Shown here piece by piece: positions 8,569 to 15,805 of a stretch of 64,000 nt of DNA. Both the position numbers and the translations under genes were made by a program. The notes under the pieces are model-generated. The model was not told where the DNA came from. It made no database searches and saw only the letters and a program-made list of their open reading frames with translations. The number at the start of each line of letters is the position of its first letter. Within the stretch, counting starts at the first letter, position 1. Where the stretch lies: the NCBI RefSeq assembly GCF_010820665.1, contig NZ_JAAIKC010000001.1:1426001-1490000 (forward strand). The letters are read 5' to 3'. Origin of the DNA: Paenibacillus sp. SYP-B3998 (lineage in GTDB: Bacteria; Bacillota; Bacilli; Paenibacillales; NBRC-103111).

Positions 8569-8717
8569 CTCTTAGTATCGCACCGTCAAGATAGATTTTT
8601 TCACAGGCATCTAATCCACTCTCCTTTTTTCAAGTTACCTTATTACTTTTTCATTCTAATTTGCTCCTTGCATTGTTTTTTTATTTCATTTGTCCAATAG
8701 GGCACTTATTCTCCTAG

Positions 8718-9359
8718 GTGACACTTGCGAGAAACAGCGCTTATTTTGATACGCCGACGATATTTGAAAATATTCAAAAAGAAGATCATTTAAATGTGGC
8801 AATCGAGAAAATTTATGCGAACAACATTCAGGCGTTAAATGGTACTTTTCAAAGCTTGGATCTGAAGGAACTAAAGAAAGCTGCAGAAGTGATTGCCAGC
8901 GCGAGGATCATTTATTTGTTTGGGGTCGGAACGTCTGGAATGGTGGCTGATTATGCTTCATACCGATTTACGCGTATTGGTCTTTTGACAAAATCGTACA
9001 TGGATAGTCATCTGATATCAATGTCCACCGCAACCATTCAAGCGAATGATGTTGTTATCGCAATTTCTCAGTCAGGAAGCACCACAGCTATTGTCAAAGC
9101 GTTAGAGAGTGTTAAAAAATGCGGTGCCAACATCATTTCGATAACGAGTCATTCACGATCACCTGTAACGAAGAGCAGCAGCATTGTGTTACGAAGCTCA
9201 GTTCACGAGACTCCATTCGAAAGTGGTGATATGCCTTCATTGATGGCTCAGTTAAGTGTCGTAGATGCGCTAATGGTGGCAGCTGCCCTAGAAAACTTTG
9301 ATGCATCGATGAATAGGATTCAAGCTGCGACTGAAGCTCTCAAATCGAAGAAACTATAA
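8718..9359 (+). pseudogene. RpiR/MurR-family regulator lacking its DNA-binding domain
   Basis: The 213 residues cover the linker and the complete SIS sugar-phosphate-binding domain (YLFGVGTSGMVADYASYRF, then VVIAISQSGSTTAIVKAL), but the N-terminal helix-turn-helix of about 75 residues is absent. The frame opens in what would be the end of the HTH domain, and no HTH sequence is found upstream. It can still bind a sugar phosphate but not DNA. The next genes are also broken parts of an amino-sugar catabolic locus, so the whole locus appears degenerate. Confidence 0.75.
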
Positions 9360-9377
9360 CGCAGTTCCTAAATTAAT

Positions 9378-10567
9378 ATGAATCGGGTGATTGATTTGGA
9401 AAGATATTTCTCAAGGGTAGAAGAAATATTAAAACAAGTGAAGGAAACGCAGAAAGATAATATGAAGCAGGCCGCTGACTGCTGCGCGAATGCGCTATTA
9501 ATGAACAAGCAGCTGTTTTTTTTCGGGACAGGACACTCGCACATGCTTGCGGAAGAGGTTTATTACCGGGCTGGCGGTTTGATGAAAGTAAAGCCAATTT
9601 TGGAAAGCGCCTTGATGCTGCATGAAGGCGGACCCAAAAGCACGAAAATGGAACGAATTCACGGGTATGCTGAAATTTTGCTTGAGGAGCACAAGGTCGC
9701 CAAAGAAGATGTCTTGTTTATAATATCCAATTCAGGATTGAATTCAGTTCCAGTGGAGATGGCCCTAGGTGCAAAGAAAAGGGGGCCATCGTCGTAGCGC
9801 TTACCAATTTACAGCAGTCTGAACAAATGAAGCCTAGGCACCAAAGTGGGAAAAAGCTGTATGAAATAGCGGATATTGTGATTGATAATTGCGGGTGCGT
9901 AGGCGATGCAGCGGTTTACATGGAGCAGATGGATATATCTGTAGGTCCAACATCCACGGTGATTGGAGCATATATTCTAATTGGGGGGAGACCAGGAGTC
10001 GTTGTCATTTCAGGAACGGGTTCTATTGCGTATTCCCTCTCACCCGACCATACAGTAAGGATGTGTGGAGGTTTCGGGCCGTTGTTCGGTGATGAAGGGA
10101 GCGGTTATTTCATTGGTACTGAAGCGCTGCGAGCCGTTTCCATGGATTTTGACAAACGTGGAACACAGACGCTGCTTACAAGAGAGTTGGGCCAAGTGCT
10201 AGGTTTTAGGAATCAATTGGAATTGATTGATAAGGTTTATGAATCTATGAGTCGAAAAGATATCGCAGCGCTCGCAGCGCATGTGGCTTACTGTGCAGCG
10301 CAGAACGATAAGGTTTCATTACATATCTTGGAGGATGCTGGAAAGCATTTGGCGGAGCACATGTTAACATTGATTCATCAAACGAACTGGAAGGATCGTC
10401 TCATTTTATCTTATGCGGGTGGCGTGTTTGGGATGGGAGAACTGATTATTCGGCCTTTGATGATGTATTTGGGTGAATGGAGCGAGTTCTTATGTGCACC
10501 GTGCAATAAACCTTCCTATGGAGCGGCAATGTTGGCAAGAAAGGCATTGAAGTCAATTAGACCTTAG
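9378..10567 (+). pseudogene. SIS-domain isomerase frameshifted and joined to a headless BadF/NagK-type kinase
   Basis: The first frame (to about 9785) encodes a SIS-domain protein of the UPF0309/etherase-like group (FFGTGHSHMLAEEVYYRAGG). It breaks in a G-run at about 9780-9784, where one more G restores the frame, and continues (VVALTNLQQSEQ) in the frame that ends at 10567. Around 9975-9995 the SIS sequence (GPTSTVIGAYIL) passes without a stop into the middle of a BadF/BcrA-type N-acetylglucosamine kinase (VVVISGTGSIAY, GGFGPLFGDEGSGYFIG). The SIS C-terminus and the kinase N-terminal phosphate-binding segment are both missing. An in-frame deletion between neighbouring genes explains this. 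Starts ATG 9378 or TTG 9396 are possible. Confidence 0.8.
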
Positions 10568-10585
10568 ATTACGGAGGGAATGACA

Positions 10586-11320
10586 ATGGAAAAAGTCGGT
10601 ACTCTACAGAGCATCACTCGGTATCCGGTTAAGGCGATGGGGGGAGAAACGCTAGAAAAATGCATGATGCACCTTTGCGGACTTCAAGGTGATCGGAGCC
10701 ACGCATTCCTCGACCTAAGTCGCCCAGGTGAATATTTGACAGCGAACAATTATCCGACTCTTTTTCGTTATACGGCTCGATTTGACGTGGTGAAGGAAGG
10801 CCAAGAAACTGCTGAACGACTGATTGTCACCGCTCCGGATGGACAATCCTATGAATGGGGAGACTCTAGCTTGTTACGAAGGCTGGAACAGGAAACGAAT
10901 CGAAGTCTTGGTTATAAATCGTTTGAATCGAATACGATTGGAGCGAATTCTGAGGATCATATCCTCATTGCATCAGAATCATCTTTGCGGGAAATATCAC
11001 GCTTATGGGGTCAGGGGAACATGGATCCGCGACGATTTCGCGTCAATTGGTGTATCGCGTTGGACTGCGATACACCATTTAAAGAGGAAACATGGGTAGG
11101 CAAGCAAATTGTAGTGGGGGAAACCGTTTTAGATGTTAACAAGTGTTGTAAAAGGTGCTTCTATGTAAACATTAATCCTGAAACGGCAACGATAGATCCT
11201 TCGGTGTTGAAAACGATAGTTCGCCAGCGTTCCAACTGCTTTGGTGTGTATGCTTCTGTTGTGAAGAAGGGAACAAATTACCAAAGTGAGTCCGTGTATG
11301 TTGCAGATGCTTTATACTGA
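10586..11320 (+). CDS. MOSC domain-containing protein
   Basis: A 244-residue protein with an N-terminal beta-barrel segment (ITRYPVKAMGGE) and a C-terminal MOSC domain (DPRRFRVNWCI; VLDVNKCCKRCFYVNINPET). MOSC proteins carry or act on molybdenum-cofactor sulfur through a conserved cysteine; here three cysteines cluster in the canonical region. ATG 10586 has CGGAGGG 7 nt upstream, better placed than ATG 10580. It is not linked to molybdopterin genes. Possible roles include reduction of N-hydroxylated or sulfoxide compounds, but none is shown. Confidence 0.87.
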   Translation: MEKVGTLQSITRYPVKAMGGETLEKCMMHLCGLQGDRSHAFLDLSRPGEYLTANNYPTLFRYTARFDVVKEGQETAERLIVTAPDGQSYEWGDSSLLRRLEQETNRSLGYKSFESNTIGANSEDHILIASESSLREISRLWGQGNMDPRRFRVNWCIALDCDTPFKEETWVGKQIVVGETVLDVNKCCKRCFYVNINPETATIDPSVLKTIVRQRSNCFGVYASVVKKGTNYQSESVYVADALY

Positions 11321-11337
11321 ATGAATGCCAATGACGA

Positions 11338-11377
11338 ATCCCCCACAGGCCTTCGCGGCTGACGGGGGATATTTTTT
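11338..11377 (+). terminator. Intrinsic terminator
   Basis: ATCCCCC at 11338-11344 pairs with GGGGGAT at 11364-11370, followed by ATTTTTT. It ends the MOSC gene. Confidence 0.75.
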
Positions 11378-11433
11378 GTTTAATTTAATCCACGAGAACA
11401 GCTCAGGGGAACTTCCCTAGCGGATTCAGCGCC

Positions 11434-12189
11434 TTACCGATCTGCATCTTTAATAACAACAGTCGTTTTATTTATTTCCCCTGCCTCGACATGATGGCTA
11501 GTGCCGTTCAAAGGTATTACTTCCAACTCGAATGCCTCTAAACGTTCTGGTAATTTATCATCTATAAGGGTAATTTGAAGGATTTTGCTCATTTCACCAT
11601 CATTGAAAGTAATGTAGGTAGGTCCTGGAATAAAATCTACATTTATGGTTGCAGACTTACCACGGGCAAAATAGCCAACATCAACAACTCCATGACCAGT
11701 ACCTTTGCGAACCATTTTTACATTCGCTACTCTCGACTCCTCGCTAGCCATTTGAGCTAAAGTATCAAACTCAAATATTGCGGGAACCGTGTCATAATAA
11801 AAGGATCTACTACTCTCTTCAATTAATCCTGAACGTGTAGTTACCTTAATTGTTAATTTCTTTAAACCGGGACTTAATCCGTTAAATGATACAATCGCAG
11901 TATACCTATTTTTCAACGATGGTACATTTGGAAGTGTCTCCATTGGGTAAGTACGGTCTTCGAAACTCACTGTAGCAGTTGATATGTTATCCAACGGATT
12001 GTTGCTTACAATATAAGCATAAACAAAAAGAGAGGCTCCAACAAGCGCATTTTCTTTTTGCCATTGCGTCCAGTCGATCTTTACACCAGTTGCAGCGTGA
12101 GCGCTTGTCGAGAGTAGGCTGGGAAGCAGTAAAGTGAGGATTAGCAAGGTAAAGAGTAATTTCTTTTGAACCGTTTTAAATAAAATCAT
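11434..12189 (-). CDS. Secreted protein with Calx-beta-like domain
   Basis: A protein of about 250 residues with a signal peptide (hydrophobic core 12-28, cleavage probably after STSAHA). A middle beta-rich region (about 35-125) looks like an Ig-like fold. The C-terminal part (about 130-251) resembles a Calx-beta repeat: YITFNDGEMSKILQITLIDD, then PERLEAFELEV and a closing TTVVIKDADR. Calx-beta modules bind calcium and occur in surface or adhesion proteins. There is no anchor motif, so it is probably released. Starts ATG 12189 and TTG 12192 both lie behind GGAGG. Function is unknown. Confidence 0.75.
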   Translation of the reverse strand: MILFKTVQKKLLFTLLILTLLLPSLLSTSAHAATGVKIDWTQWQKENALVGASLFVYAYIVSNNPLDNISTATVSFEDRTYPMETLPNVPSLKNRYTAIVSFNGLSPGLKKLTIKVTTRSGLIEESSRSFYYDTVPAIFEFDTLAQMASEESRVANVKMVRKGTGHGVVDVGYFARGKSATINVDFIPGPTYITFNDGEMSKILQITLIDDKLPERLEAFELEVIPLNGTSHHVEAGEINKTTVVIKDADR

Positions 12190-12335
12190 CAACTATCAAC
12201 CTCCTATTATAAGTTCCAAACTAATCATAGATTCATTTGGTAATAATTGGAATAGTCACAAAGTGGTATAAATGCAATATAAATAGAAGAACTCTGTCGA
12301 AAAACTGGTGCCTTTATACAGCCTTATTTTGACAA

Positions 12336-12350
12336 TGATAATGATTATCA
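12336..12350. promoter_or_regulatory. Fur box upstream of AraC regulator
   Basis: TGATAATGATTATCA is a perfect 7-1-7 Fur palindrome, 145 bp before the AraC start codon. The stretch from 12193 to 12494 otherwise holds only the promoter regions of the two divergent genes. Confidence 0.85.
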
Positions 12351-12494
12351 CTTACAATAATCCCTAATGTACGATAAGCGGCAATCTTATCGGGAAGAGA
12401 TCGAAGCTTTTCATCATCAATAGGTTGATAGTCTTTCTCGTCGTGGTGCTGCATAAAGTCGCAAAGTAAGCGTTTGAGGAGTTGAAGTAAGCAG

Positions 12495-14447
12495 ATGGAA
12501 TGGAATGATCAGATCATGTTATGGAACTACGCTTCCATCAAGGTCTTGGATGTTCGTCATAAAATGATGAAGCTTGGTGAGGAATTGCGCTCTTATCGAT
12601 TGCCAGCCAGTGGATTTCTATACACGACGAGTGGCAGCGCTCAAGTGTGTTTGGATGGTTCGGAGTATGAGACGAAGCGATTTCACGTGCTGCATGGAGG
12701 CAAGGGGATGTGCCTGGACATCATCTCGAAAGAAGAAGAGTTCGCGTATTATTTGATCTTCTACAAGGAGGTCATTCCTCTTCCTTGCAGGAAAGAGATT
12801 TTGTCTCTTATTGAAAGAAGCAACCCGTTTCAAATTCAATATGGCTTTGCGCCGCATTACCCGATTTCTCTACTCCATATCGTAGAAGTGATGGCTCGGG
12901 AGTGGCTTGTGGACAATAAGCTAGAGCGCTTTCATGTCAATGCGTTATTCCATCAATTTATTTATGAAATATTTCGTCAACTTCAACTACAAGATATACC
13001 TACAATGAAACCCGATCTCGTAGCGCAAACGCTGCGTTATATTAACGAGCATTACATGGATCCAATTACCCTAGAACAGCTGGCACAAGTATTGAATTAT
13101 AGTTCCAAAAATTTGTCGAAAGTGTTCAAGAAACAAACGGGGTATAGTTTGATTGATTATGTGATACAAGTGAGAATCCACAAAGCCAAGGATTTATTGA
13201 AGCGAACGGATTCGACGATCCAGGAAATTGCCGAAAGCATCGGTTACTCTGATCGATTATATTTCACTCGAATTTTTAAAAAGCATGCAGGTGTTTCGCC
13301 TGGGAGCTTTAAAGAAATTGTACAAGGGAGCAAGAAGAGGACAGATCGTGCATACAGGTTGAGCCGATCGTCTATTGTTCCTTGGAGGCTACAGCGGTAT
13401 ATTGATGATAGTGATAATCATTATCAATATATGTATAAAGGAGATTTACCGATGTCCAAAGGTTTGAAATTATCAATGGCAGCAACCGTATTGTTTTGTT
13501 TTGCACTGTTTATGAGTGCTTGCTCTACCGGGACAATAAGCTCCAATGCAACAACCGGGGGATCGCAAGTGACTTCCAATCAGGAATCTACGCCTGCTCA
13601 TAGAACAGGGGCCAAGGCTCAAACTAGAGTGATATCTACACTGAAAGGGGATATTACAATCCCTAACCAGCCTGAGCGAATTGTTGTAGATCTGTATTTA
13701 GGTAGTTTCATTGCGTTGAATGTGAAGCCAATAGGAACACCTGAACTAAATTTGAAAAATCCATACTTCACGAAGTCACTTGTAGGGGTGGAAAGTATTG
13801 GAGAATATGAAAATGTGTCATTAGAAAAAATAATGCATCTGCAGCCTGACTTAATAGTTACGGGAAATATGGAGGCGTATGAGAATTTCAGCAAAATTGC
13901 ACCGACTATTCTTGTTCCCTACGGTGAACTGAAAAATGTGCATGAGGAAGTCACTTATTTTGGAAAGGTATTAGGGAAAGAGGCAGAGGCGAAGGCTTGG
14001 TTGGCTGAATACGATCAGCGTATTGCAGCTGCCAAAGAGCAAGTAGAGAAGTCGATTCCACGAGAGGCTACGTTCTCCGTTATGCAAGATTGGGAGAAAA
14101 GCACAGGCGTATTCGGTGATAATTTCGGCAGAGGTGGTCAAGCTGTATATCGAGCCCTTGGCCGGAAGCCTCCTGTTAAAAAGGCTGAAGAAATAATGAA
14201 GGAGCAACTTTTGGAAATACCCGAAGAAGTGTTGTCCGACTTCACAGGCGATTATATTATATTAACATCCGATAAGCGTACGCTTGCAGATTTGAAAACA
14301 GATCCGATCTGGAAAACGCTTGATGCTGTTAAAAATGATCGCGTGTATGTTTGGAAGCATCAGCGCTCATGGTATTTCGATCCGATTGCCACGCTTTCAC
14401 AGACAGAGGAGCTTGCTGCTTGGTTAGCTGGGGAAAAAAAGGAGTAG
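12495..14447 (+). CDS. AraC-family iron regulator, frame open into the siderophore-binding protein
   Basis: The first 285 or so residues form an AraC-type regulator: a sensing domain (1-165) and a C-terminal double helix-turn-helix (about 180-280, YINEHYMDPITLEQLAQVL ... GYSDRLYFTRIFKKHAGVSP). No stop follows. The same frame crosses the intergenic region, including a Fur box and a ribosome binding site, and enters the lipoprotein gene at Met 320. The internal signal peptide argues that two proteins are made. The regulator probably senses a ferric siderophore and activates the uptake gene, as Btr does in Bacillus subtilis, where an AraC module is fused to a FeuA-like domain. A 650-residue fusion cannot be excluded. 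Confidence 0.8.
   Translation: MEWNDQIMLWNYASIKVLDVRHKMMKLGEELRSYRLPASGFLYTTSGSAQVCLDGSEYETKRFHVLHGGKGMCLDIISKEEEFAYYLIFYKEVIPLPCRKEILSLIERSNPFQIQYGFAPHYPISLLHIVEVMAREWLVDNKLERFHVNALFHQFIYEIFRQLQLQDIPTMKPDLVAQTLRYINEHYMDPITLEQLAQVLNYSSKNLSKVFKKQTGYSLIDYVIQVRIHKAKDLLKRTDSTIQEIAESIGYSDRLYFTRIFKKHAGVSPGSFKEIVQGSKKRTDRAYRLSRSSIVPWRLQRYIDDSDNHYQYMYKGDLPMSKGLKLSMAATVLFCFALFMSACSTGTISSNATTGGSQVTSNQESTPAHRTGAKAQTRVISTLKGDITIPNQPERIVVDLYLGSFIALNVKPIGTPELNLKNPYFTKSLVGVESIGEYENVSLEKIMHLQPDLIVTGNMEAYENFSKIAPTILVPYGELKNVHEEVTYFGKVLGKEAEAKAWLAEYDQRIAAAKEQVEKSIPREATFSVMQDWEKSTGVFGDNFGRGGQAVYRALGRKPPVKKAEEIMKEQLLEIPEEVLSDFTGDYIILTSDKRTLADLKTDPIWKTLDAVKNDRVYVWKHQRSWYFDPIATLSQTEELAAWLAGEKKE
13412..13426. promoter_or_regulatory. 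Fur box inside the AraC/binding-protein open frame
   Basis: TGATAATCATTATCA is a perfect Fur palindrome, 26 bp before ATG 13452 and directly upstream of the AAAGGAG ribosome binding site. It marks a separate iron-regulated transcription unit for the lipoprotein. Confidence 0.85.
13452..14447 (+). CDS. Iron-siderophore ABC transporter binding lipoprotein
   Basis: 331 residues from ATG 13452, which has AAAGGAG 8 nt upstream. There is a signal peptide with lipobox FMSAC (cysteine about residue 25), a low-complexity linker, and a full-length class III periplasmic-binding fold: NQPERIVVDLYLGSF, MHLQPDLIVTGNME and a C-terminal QTEELAAWLAG. It should capture a ferric siderophore at the outer membrane face and hand it to an Fec-type permease. 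No permease or ATPase gene is nearby, so partners lie elsewhere. It is regulated by the Fur box at 13412-13426 and probably by the AraC protein upstream. Confidence 0.9.
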   Translation: MSKGLKLSMAATVLFCFALFMSACSTGTISSNATTGGSQVTSNQESTPAHRTGAKAQTRVISTLKGDITIPNQPERIVVDLYLGSFIALNVKPIGTPELNLKNPYFTKSLVGVESIGEYENVSLEKIMHLQPDLIVTGNMEAYENFSKIAPTILVPYGELKNVHEEVTYFGKVLGKEAEAKAWLAEYDQRIAAAKEQVEKSIPREATFSVMQDWEKSTGVFGDNFGRGGQAVYRALGRKPPVKKAEEIMKEQLLEIPEEVLSDFTGDYIILTSDKRTLADLKTDPIWKTLDAVKNDRVYVWKHQRSWYFDPIATLSQTEELAAWLAGEKKE

Positions 14448-14451
14448 TATT

Positions 14452-14595
14452 GTGCAGGAACGTTTATTGACCCGTCGGATAGACTTTGTTAAAACGTTAA
14501 TTTGCAAAAAATTAAATGTGAAAAAATGCGTTGTTGAAGCGTTAAACAATGCGAAAAAAAGAAATTATCGTGACGAGTTTGAGAGAGCACAGTAA
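14452..14595 (+). CDS. Possible small basic protein (47 residues)
   Basis: GTG 14452 lies 7 nt after AAGGAG, which overlaps the stop of the binding-protein gene, and the frame ends at TAA 14595. The peptide is rich in Lys, Arg and Asn, with no domain I recognise. The ribosome binding site and tight spacing support translation; coding is otherwise unproven. Confidence 0.35.
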   Translation: MQERLLTRRIDFVKTLICKKLNVKKCVVEALNNAKKRNYRDEFERAQ

Positions 14596-14648
14596 ACTGC
14601 TATGATTCCGGTGCATGAAACAAATATCGGATGACAAGAAAATAGGCT

Positions 14649-14679
14649 GAATAGAACCGCGTAAATCGCGGTTCTATTC
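14649..14679. terminator. Perfect hairpin after the siderophore operon
   Basis: A 13-bp perfect stem (14649-14661 with 14667-14679) has a 5-nt loop. The T-run after it is weak (GTTTAAG), so termination is likely but not certain. Confidence 0.6.
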
Positions 14680-14835
14680 GTTTAAGAACATATGGACTAG
14701 CCGCACTTTTTTGGGGCCCCTAAGTCTCATTCCTGTGTCCATTTCCAGCATCGATGACTAATGCGGCGTTTCCTCCCTTACAGATTAAAAAGAGAACGAA
14801 TTTCATACTTGCGAAGTTTGCAGCAATCAGTTATA

Positions 14836-14864
14836 TTGAATCTAGTTAGATTATCTAATTATAT
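14836..14864 (+). promoter_or_regulatory. Promoter with MarR-type operator in its spacer
   Basis: TTGAAT at 14836-14841 and TTATAT at 14859-14864 are 17 nt apart. The perfect palindrome TTAGATTATCTAA (14846-14858) lies wholly in the spacer, so a bound MarR protein would block RNA polymerase. Related palindromes recur at 15453 and 15742. Confidence 0.65.
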
Positions 14865-14879
14865 AAAGGGAGATGAAAA

Positions 14880-15434
14880 ATGGACGGGAAATTAACCAAA
14901 GAAAATGCTACAGAACAACAGCTGCCAAGGCTTGGAATCGCTCCATATTTAACATTAATGGGGGATACAGCTTCTTCTGAAACGGATCAAGATGCAGCAC
15001 AGTTGGGTCTCTTAATGCTATGGTTAGGAGATCATGTTTTGGATATTATGGATCTTGAACTCTCATCTTACAGCATTACGGAAAGCAAGCTGGATCTGCT
15101 GTTGATGTTGTTTCTTCATGCGGACAAGGAGCTTTTAACCCCTTCAGCCTTAGCCGATCGAATGGGGATTCGCCGATCTTCCGTGACGGCTCTATTGAAT
15201 TGGTTGGAAAAAAGAAATTGGATTAATCGCGAATCCTACGACAAAGATGGCCGCATGACGCATGTTCGTATTAATGCAGAAGGTCGTGTTTTTTTGCAGC
15301 AAGTATTACCGCAATTCTGGTCTACTTGCGCTTCACTTATCGAGGATCTGGATACGGAAGAAAGAAAGCTTTTCTCAAAAGTACTGCTCAAATTAAATGA
15401 TCGTATTGAAAAAAGATTGGGTGTAGGAAGATAA
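14880..15434 (+). CDS. MarR-family transcriptional regulator
   Basis: A repressor of 184 residues with an N-terminal extension (1-45) and a winged helix (about 90-150): LTPSALADRMGIRRSSVTAL, a wing with DKDGRMTHVRINAEG, and a C-terminal dimerisation helix. ATG 14880 has AGGGAG 7 nt upstream. It heads an operon-like block with an ABC exporter and an MFS exporter, a common arrangement for drug efflux. TTAGAn-type palindromes lie in its own promoter and before the exporter, so it probably represses both. Confidence 0.88.
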   Translation: MDGKLTKENATEQQLPRLGIAPYLTLMGDTASSETDQDAAQLGLLMLWLGDHVLDIMDLELSSYSITESKLDLLLMLFLHADKELLTPSALADRMGIRRSSVTALLNWLEKRNWINRESYDKDGRMTHVRINAEGRVFLQQVLPQFWSTCASLIEDLDTEERKLFSKVLLKLNDRIEKRLGVGR

Positions 15435-15525
15435 TTTTTTTTGAGAAAGTAGTTAGACAGTCTATCTATATGTGAGTCGGAAACATTTTAGTGAGATGAA
15501 AGCATAGGGGGTGATGAAATGCTTT
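15421..15525 (+). repeat. Tandem duplication, copy 1 (operator region)
   Basis: The segment with a T-run, TTGAGA and the palindrome TTAGACAGTCTAT (15453-15465), followed by a GTGATGAAA start-like site, recurs at 15706-15812. In this copy the start-like site opens no long frame, so it is the redundant half of the duplication. Confidence 0.7.
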
Positions 15526-15539
15526 TGCGGCCAGTACGC

Positions 15540-15722
15540 CTGCAATTCCGGTCTACTTGATCTTCACTTGTTGAGAAGCTGATTTGGAAGAGAGAGCTTT
15601 TCCCAAAAGTGCTGCTCAAATTATGGGGGGTGACCGCCGCTATGCGTTGGTTTCACAACACGCTCCTAGTATCCGCGCGCGTTGGCAGAAGATCGTTTGA
15701 AAAACGGTTAAGTGTAGGGAAA
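15540..15722 (+). pseudogene. Degenerate second copy of the marR 3' end
   Basis: This stretch is a diverged copy of the marR tail at about 15309-15434: both share the CAATTC-GGTCTACTTG, TCTTCACTT, AAGTGCTGCTCAAATTA and GTGTAGG blocks. About 70 bp of unrelated sequence (about 15628-15695) is inserted. No frame remains open. Confidence 0.6.
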
Positions 15723-15729
15723 TATTTTT

Positions 15730-15754
15730 TTGAGAAAGTAGTTAGACAGTCTAT
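15730..15754 (+). promoter_or_regulatory. Probable MarR operator before the ABC exporter
   Basis: The palindrome TTAGACAGTCTAT (15742-15754) follows TTGAGA at 15730-15735, as in copy 1. It lies 52 bp before the ABC exporter start and probably mediates repression by the upstream MarR protein. Confidence 0.6.
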
Positions 15755-15805
15755 CTATATATAATTCAGAAAATAATTTAGTTGAAATGAAAGTATGTGG
15801 AAGTG

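Noticed and set aside
8590-8640. 12-codon minus-strand ORF with AAAGGAG upstream of msrA
   Set aside because: Very short, with no stall-like or conserved feature; chance occurrence is likely.
12380-12480. Coding-like minus-strand stretch between the Calx-beta gene and the AraC gene
   Set aside because: It has no supported start, stop or family and overlaps the promoter region with the Fur box.
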